A stretch of DNA of 33,724 bases from the NCBI GenBank assembly GCA_035620975.1, contig DASPFV010000323.1:1-33724 (forward strand), read 5' to 3'. Source of the stretch: DASPFV01 sp035620975 (GTDB taxonomy: Bacteria > Acidobacteriota > Vicinamibacteria > Vicinamibacterales > 2-12-FULL-66-21). Positions 24,160-30,902 of the stretch are shown here, piece after piece. Position 1 is the stretch's first letter, and the number at the start of each line of letters is the position of its first letter. The notes below the pieces were generated by a model. That model made no database searches and had not been told where the DNA came from. It worked only from the letters and a program-made list of their open reading frames with translations. Both the position numbers and the translations under genes were made by a program.

Positions 24160-26135
24160 CCACGATGTCGACCGTGTTCCAGCGGGTTGGACCGTTCGAG
24201 ATCATCGAGGAGCTCGGGCGGGGCGGAATGGCCGCCGTCTACCTCGCGCAGGACACGCGCACGGGACAGACGCTGGCCCTCAAGCTGGTGCCGGTCCGCC
24301 AGGATCGTGAGCACCAGGAGATTCTCGAGGCCGAGCGGTGGGGGGCGACCCTTCAGGCAGAGCTGTCGTCGATCTGCCCGCTCGTTCCCCGGATCTTCGA
24401 ACAGGGAGACGTCCCGCCGCGGTACTACTTCATCGCGATGGAGTACGTGGAGGGGGAGAACCTGTCGGATCTCCTCGCCCGCGGGCCCCTGGAGCCGTCG
24501 CGGGCCACCCGGATCGCCATCGACCTGTGCCGCTTCCTCGAGGCGGCGCATGGGTTCACGGCGACCATCGACGGCCGCTCGTTGCGGTCGCTCGTGCACG
24601 GCGATCTGAAGCCACGAAACGTGCGCCTCGCCGCGGCAGGCGGCCTGAAAGTCCTCGACTTCGGAATCGCGAAAGCGCTGTCACTGAGCCGCCGCGTGAC
24701 GAGGAACGACTTCGGCAGCATGCCGTACCTCTCGCCGGAGCGGCTCGATTCCGTGGAGGTCGACGCGCACGCCGATCTCTGGGCGCTCGGGGTGATCCTC
24801 CACGAGATGCTGGCGGCGGCGCCCCCATTTCAGGCACGCGACACGCGCCGGCTCGAGGCGCAGATCCGCGCAGGATACCTGCGGCGCAGTCTCCCGGCTG
24901 TTCCTGCCGGACTCCGCGCGATAGTCGCACAGCTGCTCGCCCATGACGTCGGGCGCCGATATGCCACCGCGACGGAGGTTCGAGAGGATCTTCAGCGCTG
25001 CGAGGAGGGCGGCGTGACTGCCGCCGAACAGGCCGGCTGGGCCGAGCCCGGGGACGATGAGGCGACGCGGCGGACCAGGCCCGCGACGGACGGCGACCAG
25101 GCGACGCGACGCACGACGAATGCCGCCCCGGCGCTCGCGGGTCCCGTTCGCCGCCTGCGCGCCCGCTTCGCGCTCCCCAGGGTGCCCGGCGTATCACGCC
25201 GATCGGTGCGTATGGCGCTGATGCTGCTCGTGCTGTTCCTCGTGCTCAACGAAGTACGTGTCGGCGTCGCCGCGGGGCGAATCGCCGACCGCGCGTCGAG
25301 CCGCGACCTCGACGGCCTGGCCGCGGTCTGGAGCGATTACGATGCGCTGACCGACAGCAGCTATCTCGGGGTCGGGGTGCTCGGGCTCCAGCGCGCGCTG
25401 CGCGGCCGGGTCCAGCAGCTGGCCGACCAGGTCATCGCCGAGTACCGAGCCGGCCTGCCGACCATTCGCGAACGGCAGTGGAAGGCTGCGCAGTTCAACC
25501 TGCAGCAGGCGCTCGGTATCGAGCCGGGGGACCGGCGCACGCGCGGCGCGGTGCGCTACTGCGAGGGGCACCTGCGTCGCATCGACGGAGAAGCCGCGAA
25601 AAGCCGAGGGCAGACAATCGCAGCGAGCCGCCATTTCATGGAGGCCATCGCGGCTTTCCGCGAGGCGGCGGAATTGCGGCCCGACTGGCCCGATCCGTTT
25701 CTCGGCCTGGCGCGCACCTTCATCTACGGCATCGAAGACATGGACCGGGCTGCCGATGCCCTGAAGCAGGCGCAGCGGCTCGGGTACGAAGCGGGGGACC
25801 GGGAAACCGCGCAGCTCGCCGACGGCTACCGCGCCAGGGCCGTGCGGCTGACGGAGACGGCACGGCAGCTCAGGGATCTTCCTCAGGAGCCCGAGTACCT
25901 GCGCCGCTCGCTCGATGCCTACCGGGAAGCACTGTCTCTGTACGAGCGTATTCCCGCGTATCCCGGCGTTGCACGACAGCTGCGCCGCATTCGCGATGCG
26001 ATCAATGCGGCCGGGCAGCGCCTGGCCGAGATCGAGCTGCTCATGTCGGGCGACGCCCCCGAGCCGCCGCAGCCACCCGCGCGCGGCGGCGAAGCGCTCA
26101 CGCCGCGGCGGGAGGCGCGGCGCTCGTGGGCGTGA
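24156..26135 (+). CDS. Transmembrane Ser/Thr protein kinase with exported TPR-like domain
   Basis: A 659-residue Hanks-type kinase. The glycine loop is LGRGGMAAVYLA (20-31), the ATP-anchoring lysine Lys43 (LALKLV), the catalytic loop VHGDLKPRN (147-155, Asp150), DFG at 168-170 and SPE at 193-195. The catalytic loop is HGD instead of HRD, so activation need not depend on an arginine contacting a phosphorylated loop. The juxtamembrane linker contains ATRRT twice (303-307 and 316-320), possible autophosphorylation sites read by the flanking FHA proteins. One transmembrane helix (~351-367) leads to an exported helical region (~375-630) with TPR-like repeats (QWKAAQFNLQQALGIEPGD, FMEAIAAFREAAELRPDWP). 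This replaces the PASTA repeats of PknB-type kinases. The start overlaps the PP2C stop by four bases. Confidence 0.93.
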   Translation: MTTMSTVFQRVGPFEIIEELGRGGMAAVYLAQDTRTGQTLALKLVPVRQDREHQEILEAERWGATLQAELSSICPLVPRIFEQGDVPPRYYFIAMEYVEGENLSDLLARGPLEPSRATRIAIDLCRFLEAAHGFTATIDGRSLRSLVHGDLKPRNVRLAAAGGLKVLDFGIAKALSLSRRVTRNDFGSMPYLSPERLDSVEVDAHADLWALGVILHEMLAAAPPFQARDTRRLEAQIRAGYLRRSLPAVPAGLRAIVAQLLAHDVGRRYATATEVREDLQRCEEGGVTAAEQAGWAEPGDDEATRRTRPATDGDQATRRTTNAAPALAGPVRRLRARFALPRVPGVSRRSVRMALMLLVLFLVLNEVRVGVAAGRIADRASSRDLDGLAAVWSDYDALTDSSYLGVGVLGLQRALRGRVQQLADQVIAEYRAGLPTIRERQWKAAQFNLQQALGIEPGDRRTRGAVRYCEGHLRRIDGEAAKSRGQTIAASRHFMEAIAAFREAAELRPDWPDPFLGLARTFIYGIEDMDRAADALKQAQRLGYEAGDRETAQLADGYRARAVRLTETARQLRDLPQEPEYLRRSLDAYREALSLYERIPAYPGVARQLRRIRDAINAAGQRLAEIELLMSGDAPEPPQPPARGGEALTPRREARRSWA

Positions 26136-29100
26136 CGTACACGACGGCCGCCGATCGTCAGGTCATTCGCCGCGCGTCGGCCGTCCGGCGATGGGACCGC
26201 GTGGACGCCGCCTTCCTAACGCTCTCGCTGGCGATCGTGTTCGTCGTGCTGACCTCCGCCGCGGGGCGGCTCATGGCCCGGTCGACCGACGCATCATCGA
26301 GCCCGATCCCGGTGGATTTGAACAGTGGACCCGACGCCGCGAGCCTCGAGCTCGCGCTTGCCGGCATTCACCAGAATCGGGCGGATCGGCGCCTCGCGGC
26401 CCGCGAGCTGCTGGCGTTTCTGGAAGGGCGCGCGGCGACCCCAAGCGTTCTCCCCAATGTCGGCGCCCTCTCCCAGGTGCGCGTTGCAGCGACGACGATC
26501 GACCGGACAGCAGAAGCCTCGGCCTTTCGCGAGCGCCTGCAGGGCGAGCGAGACCGCGCGGAGGCGGCGGGGGAGGATCCTCCCGCCGATCTCGCACTGC
26601 TCACGCCCGCGGAGCTGTCGGCTCTCAAGCCTGGCTTCGTCGTTCGCTCGCGCGAGGCCTTCATCCGTGCGCTCGTGGTCTGGCTGGCGTCGTACGTCGC
26701 GGTGTTCCATCTGGCCCTGGTTTTCTGGAAGGTCAGGGGCGTCCGGGGCGATCGCGTGCTGCTCGGCGCTGCACACGTGCTGACGGGGCTTGGGTTCGCG
26801 GCCATGGTGAGCCGCCCGGATCCGTTTCGGGATCTCCTGCTGTTCCCGCGCTACACGCAGGGAGTCCTTATCGGCGTGGCCCTGGCTGCGCTCGTCGCGA
26901 GCCTGCGGCTGCGCGCGCTGATGTCACAGTTGATCTACCTTCCGCTCGCGCTCGCGGTCGGTCTGTCCCTCGCTCTTATCGGGTTCGGCGACGGCCCCAC
27001 GGGCAGCCAGGCGCGCGTCAATCTGGGGCCGGTCCAGCCGATCGAAGCGATCCGTCTGCTGCTCGCCCTTTTCCTGGCCGGCTACTTCGCGCGCCGGTGG
27101 GAGCTGCTGCGATTTGCCCGGAGCCGTGTGATGGCGGGTGTGCCGGGCTTCGCTTCCGTGAGCCTGCCGCGCGCCGTGTATGTGATACCGCTGCTGGCGG
27201 GTGTGGCCGGGGCGGTGGCGCTCTTCTTCGTGCAGCGGGATCTGGGGCCGGCGCTGATCCTGGCCGTGGTCTTCCTGGCCGCCTATGCCGTCGCCCGCGG
27301 CACGATCGGGATGGCGATCGCCGGCGCCGTTCTCGTAGCCGCCGGGTTCTACGTAGGCTACGAGCTGAACCTCTCGGCAACGCTGGTCGATCGTGTGCGG
27401 ATGTGGCAGGCGCCGTGGGACAACCTGGCACGCGGCGGCGACCAGGTCGCACAGGGTTTGTGGGCGCTGGCCGCCGGCGGGCCTCTCGGCACTGGCCTGG
27501 GGCTGGGCGATACGCGCTACCTGCCGGCCGGGCACACCGATCTCGTCCTGGCGGGCATCGGCGAAGAACTGGGAGCGATAGGGCTCCTGATTGTGGCTGG
27601 CGTGTACGCAGCTGTCGTCTGGCGGGCGCTCGCGACTGCGATCAGGGCCTCGAGCGAGTACGACTTCTTCCTTGCGCTCGTGTTGTCGCTGTCGGTCGCG
27701 GTCCCGGTGTTCCTGATGGCCGCGGGCCTGCTCGGCCTCGTGCCGTTGACCGGCGTCGTCACCCCTTATCTCAGCTTCGGCGGTTCCGCGATGGTCGTGA
27801 ATTTCGTTGCGCTGGGCCTCCTCTCGGGGATTCGGGCCGATGCCGCGCGAGCCGCCACACAGCGTGCGTTCGCGCGGCCGGTGCAGGTGCTCGGGGGCGG
27901 CATGGCGGTGGCCGCGCTGGCACTGCTGGCGGTCGCGGCGCGCGTCCAGGTGCTGGACGCCGATAGGGTCCTCGTGAAGCCGCATCTGGGCGTACAGGCA
28001 GACGGCACGCGCCGATTTCAATACAACCCGCGCGTGCTGGACGTCGTGCAGCGCCTCCCGCGCGGCACGATCCTCGATCGGCGGGGGTTGCCGCTCGCCA
28101 GCGACGAGGAAGCCAGGCTCGCGAAGGCAGCCGGCGAGTACGCGTCGATGGGCATTTCGCTCGCCGAGCAGTGCGGCGATGCCGGGCAGCGATGCTACCC
28201 GCTCGGCGGCTTCGCCTACCACGTGCTCGGGGACGCGCGCACGCGCCTCAACTGGAGCGCCAGCAACACCGCCTTTGTCGAGCGGGATGCCGAGTCCCAC
28301 TTGCGCGGCTTCGATGACCACGCGACGACCGTCAGGGTCGCGAGTGCCGGCGGCGCCGAGGTGCCGGCGCTGCGCCGTGACTACCGCGCGCTTGCACCGC
28401 TGGTGAGGTACCGGAATCGTCCCGGCCACCCGGCGGTCGCCGCGTTCCTCGGGCGATCGAGGGACGTGCGTCTGACGGTCGACGCTCGACTCCAGGTGCG
28501 CGTGTCGGAGATCCTGGCGGCGTATGCCGCGCGATCCTCCAGCGGGCGGGCGGCAGCCGTGGTGCTCGACGTCGAGACGGGGGACATCCTCGCGAGCGTC
28601 AGTCACCCGTGGCCGTCCGAAGCACCGCCCGCCGGGAGGCCGGCTGCGGACGAGCTCCTGGACCGCGCACGCTTCGGGCTCTACCCCCCGGGATCCACCT
28701 TCAAGCTCCTCACGGCCGCGGCAGCGCTCCGCAGCGACCCTGCGGCCCGGAACATGCGGTTCACTTGTTCACGGCTGCCCGATGGCCGGGTGGGCGCAAG
28801 GCTCGCGGGTTGGCGGCGTCCCGTCAGGGACGACATTCTGGACCGCCACCCCCATGGCACGCTCGAGATGGGCCGCGCCCTCACCGTCTCGTGCAACGCC
28901 TACTTCGCGCAGCTCGCCGTCCGCCTCGGCCCGGGACCCCTCATCGAGGCGGCCAGCCTCGCTGGCCTGTCGCTCGCCCGACGGAACGCCCCGGAGCGTG
29001 TCGCGGCGACGCTGCCGCAGGTCGGCTACGGGCAGGCGGACGTGCTTGCAACGCCCATGCAGATGGCGAGGCTGGCGGCGGCGATTGCCTCGGGAGGGAG

Positions 29101-29449
29101 CCTGCGCGAGCCGCGCATCGTGCGTGACGCCCCGCTCGAGCCAGCCTCGAAGCTGCTCGCGCCGGAATCGGCGCGCCTGCTCGCCGGCTTCATGCGCGAC
29201 GTGGTCAGAGAGGGCAGCGGCCGCAGTCTGCGGGACCGGGAGGTCGCCATGGCGGGGAAAACCGGAACCGCGGAGGTGGCCGGTGCCCGTTCGCACGCCT
29301 GGTTCGTAGGCTTTGCCCCGGCCGGGCGCGCCACCCCCCGGATCGCGCTCGCCGTGCTGGTCGAACACGGCGGATACGGCGGTGCTTCGGCGGCTCCGGC
29401 TGCGGGCGAGATTGTCGACGCGGCGGCCGCGAGCGGCCTGATCGAGTGA
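26126..29449 (+). CDS. SEDS glycosyltransferase (RodA/FtsW) fused to a class B penicillin-binding protein
   Basis: A 1107-residue membrane enzyme combining peptidoglycan polymerase and transpeptidase. After an N-terminal helix (~27-48) comes an exported loop (~50-175). The multi-helix SEDS domain (~178-575) has the family signature LGTGLGLGDTRYLPAGHTD (454-472) and EELGAIG. Another helix (~588-607) anchors the transpeptidase, which carries all three motifs: SxxK at STFK (857-860), SxN at SCN (922-924) and KTG at 1045-1047. SEDS proteins and their class B PBPs are normally separate partners; here the 1:1 complex is fixed by fusion. The rod-versus-division role is undecided. GTG at 26126 has GGAGG 10 bases upstream and overlaps the kinase end; GTG at 26132 (GTGA overlap) is the alternative. 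Confidence 0.93.
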   Translation: MGVTYTTAADRQVIRRASAVRRWDRVDAAFLTLSLAIVFVVLTSAAGRLMARSTDASSSPIPVDLNSGPDAASLELALAGIHQNRADRRLAARELLAFLEGRAATPSVLPNVGALSQVRVAATTIDRTAEASAFRERLQGERDRAEAAGEDPPADLALLTPAELSALKPGFVVRSREAFIRALVVWLASYVAVFHLALVFWKVRGVRGDRVLLGAAHVLTGLGFAAMVSRPDPFRDLLLFPRYTQGVLIGVALAALVASLRLRALMSQLIYLPLALAVGLSLALIGFGDGPTGSQARVNLGPVQPIEAIRLLLALFLAGYFARRWELLRFARSRVMAGVPGFASVSLPRAVYVIPLLAGVAGAVALFFVQRDLGPALILAVVFLAAYAVARGTIGMAIAGAVLVAAGFYVGYELNLSATLVDRVRMWQAPWDNLARGGDQVAQGLWALAAGGPLGTGLGLGDTRYLPAGHTDLVLAGIGEELGAIGLLIVAGVYAAVVWRALATAIRASSEYDFFLALVLSLSVAVPVFLMAAGLLGLVPLTGVVTPYLSFGGSAMVVNFVALGLLSGIRADAARAATQRAFARPVQVLGGGMAVAALALLAVAARVQVLDADRVLVKPHLGVQADGTRRFQYNPRVLDVVQRLPRGTILDRRGLPLASDEEARLAKAAGEYASMGISLAEQCGDAGQRCYPLGGFAYHVLGDARTRLNWSASNTAFVERDAESHLRGFDDHATTVRVASAGGAEVPALRRDYRALAPLVRYRNRPGHPAVAAFLGRSRDVRLTVDARLQVRVSEILAAYAARSSSGRAAAVVLDVETGDILASVSHPWPSEAPPAGRPAADELLDRARFGLYPPGSTFKLLTAAAALRSDPAARNMRFTCSRLPDGRVGARLAGWRRPVRDDILDRHPHGTLEMGRALTVSCNAYFAQLAVRLGPGPLIEAASLAGLSLARRNAPERVAATLPQVGYGQADVLATPMQMARLAAAIASGGSLREPRIVRDAPLEPASKLLAPESARLLAGFMRDVVREGSGRSLRDREVAMAGKTGTAEVAGARSHAWFVGFAPAGRATPRIALAVLVEHGGYGGASAAPAAGEIVDAAAASGLIE

Positions 29450-29457
29450 GGAGATCG

Positions 29458-30324
29458 ATGAACATCATCGCGACGGCTCGGAAGGTCGAACGGCGTCTGG
29501 CGCGTTCCGTCGATGCGGCCATCGGCGAGCTGGTCGGAAGGTCGGCCCCGGCCTCCATCGAGATCGTGCACGCCGTCCTCGAGCTGGCCGAGGAGCGCGT
29601 CCAGGAGATCGGTCACGGGCGCCGGGTCTTCCCCTTCAACCGCGTGCTGGTGCACGTGCTGGCGCCGCCGGACGACCGCGAAATCCGCCCCCGTGTCGAG
29701 GCCGTCGTGCAGGGCCCCCCCTCGTTGGCCGACCGCCTCTGCGAGCGGCTGCGAGCCCTTGCCTGCCAGCCGGAAAGGCTGACTGCGCAGGTCACCTTCG
29801 CGGCGACGGCCGGGCCAGACTGGCAGGCTCCGGATTTTCACGTGGAGTTCCAGAAGGTGGCGTCCCGGAACGCTTACCCGAGGCAAGTACGCGCGCAGCC
29901 CCTTCAGCTCAGGCTCGTCCCCGTGTCCGGCGTCACCGTCCGCAGGACGTACTGCTTCCAGGCCGGACGGATCGACATCGGCCGCGGCGGCGAGGTGCTC
30001 GACAGCCGGCAGCGCGTGACGAGGACGAACCAGGTCGTCTTCCCCGACGATGATAGCGCCGTCAATCGGACCGTGTCCCGGCGGCATGCGCACGTGATCT
30101 TCACCCCGGCTGCATCCCAGTACCGGATATGCGACGATCGGAGCGTGCACGGCACCGCAGTCATTCGGGACGGGCGGACGATCCCGGTTCCACCAGGCGC
30201 CCGGGGGGTCCGGCTCAGAAGCGATGACGAAATCGTCCTCGGGCGCGCACGCCTGCGGGTCACGATCGAACCGGCCGTCGGGCGGACGGCCGTCACGGCG
30301 CCGGCCCGCCGGAGCCTGCCCTGA
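29458..30324 (+). CDS. Second FHA-domain protein
   Basis: A 288-residue cytosolic protein. The C-terminal FHA domain (~160-270) has IDIGRGG (172-178), TVSRRHAHV (205-213) and DRSVHGTAV (227-235), the phosphothreonine-binding loops. The N-terminal part (~1-130: RKVERRLARSVDAAIG, ASIEIVHAVLELAEER, FNRVLVHVLAP) resembles FhaA-type N-terminal domains. It equals the first FHA protein in length but is clearly divergent in sequence. GGAG lies 5-6 bases before the ATG at 29458; a GTG at 29446 overlapping the upstream stop is an alternative. It probably links kinase signals to the SEDS-PBP fusion immediately upstream. The end contains a perfect 8-bp inverted repeat at 30272-30292, probably incidental. 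Confidence 0.88.
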   Translation: MNIIATARKVERRLARSVDAAIGELVGRSAPASIEIVHAVLELAEERVQEIGHGRRVFPFNRVLVHVLAPPDDREIRPRVEAVVQGPPSLADRLCERLRALACQPERLTAQVTFAATAGPDWQAPDFHVEFQKVASRNAYPRQVRAQPLQLRLVPVSGVTVRRTYCFQAGRIDIGRGGEVLDSRQRVTRTNQVVFPDDDSAVNRTVSRRHAHVIFTPAASQYRICDDRSVHGTAVIRDGRTIPVPPGARGVRLRSDDEIVLGRARLRVTIEPAVGRTAVTAPARRSLP

Positions 30325-30809
30325 GCAGCTCGCCTGTTGATCCAGTCAGTCGGGCAGGATTCGTCCTTCTGCTGATCGGCTCCGGCCTGTTCGGCGCCTG
30401 CCGCGATCTGGACGTCGTCACGGGCGCGTATGCCGATCTCGCCGAGGCTCAGCCTGCCATCGAGGCAGGCTGGATTCCCACGGGCCTTCCGCCCGGGTCG
30501 CGCGATCTGCGCGAAGCGCACGATCAGGACACGAACCGCCGCTGGGGGCTCTTCAGCTTCCCGGTGAAAGAGGCGCCCGTTCTTCGAGCGCTCCTGGCTC
30601 CAGGCGAGATGTCGATCGAAGGGCTGCGGTGCGACGTGCCGCCGCGGATCGAGTGGTGGCCGGTGCTCCTGCGAGGTCAGCTGGACCCGGCCCGCGTCTC
30701 CGACACAGGCCTGGCCGCCTATCGATCGGTCGACGGCGGGCTCGTGTTCCTCGTCAACTGGAAGCAGGGCCGCGCGTACTACTGGTCCAGCACGCACGCC
30801 GGGGCCTGA
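30321..30809 (+). CDS. Putative lipoprotein with CTG start
   Basis: An uninterrupted 163-codon frame begins at CTG, which overlaps the FHA stop (CTGA). GGAG lies at 30311-30314, exactly 6 bases upstream. No ATG, GTG or TTG is available in frame before the hydrophobic leader, and the next GTG (30561) would delete half the protein. The N-terminus reads FVLLLIGSGLFGAC, a lipoprotein-type signal with Cys27 as the expected lipid site, although Phe at -3 is not ideal. The mature part contains AGWIPTGLPPGSRDLREAHD and QDTNRRWGLFSF, a pattern I have seen in small conserved proteins of unknown function, and ends NWKQGRAYYWSS. It closes the cell-wall signalling cassette and would be membrane-anchored on the outside. 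Confidence 0.65.
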   Translation: MSSSPVDPVSRAGFVLLLIGSGLFGACRDLDVVTGAYADLAEAQPAIEAGWIPTGLPPGSRDLREAHDQDTNRRWGLFSFPVKEAPVLRALLAPGEMSIEGLRCDVPPRIEWWPVLLRGQLDPARVSDTGLAAYRSVDGGLVFLVNWKQGRAYYWSSTHAGA

Positions 30810-30835
30810 CTCTCCTGAGCGCCGCAGATGGCGCG

Positions 30836-30870
30836 TTGCGCACTCCCATCCTTCAATGAAGGATGCGCAA
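30836..30870. terminator. Hairpin between convergent genes
   Basis: CATCCTT (30847-30853) pairs with AAGGATG (30859-30865) around a 5-base loop. An outer TTGCG/CGCAA pairing (30836-30840 with 30866-30870) extends it across a 6-base bulge. It lies between the lipoprotein and permease 3' ends. A U-run is lacking, so a bidirectional terminator or mRNA-end stabiliser is likely but unproven. An imperfect 14-bp tandem repeat (30855-30882) overlaps its right arm. Confidence 0.45.
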
Positions 30871-30902
30871 TGAAAGATGCGGTTTCAGGCATCCTGTTCG
30901 GG

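Noticed and set aside
25478..26125. Upstream extension of the SEDS-PBP frame over the kinase 3' end
   Set aside because: The extension overlaps the TPR-coding region and has no protein-like composition; GTG starts at 26126 or 26132 fit better.
30272..30292. Perfect 8-bp GC-rich inverted repeat
   Set aside because: It lies inside the second FHA coding sequence and such palindromes are expected at this GC content; no evidence for an attenuator.
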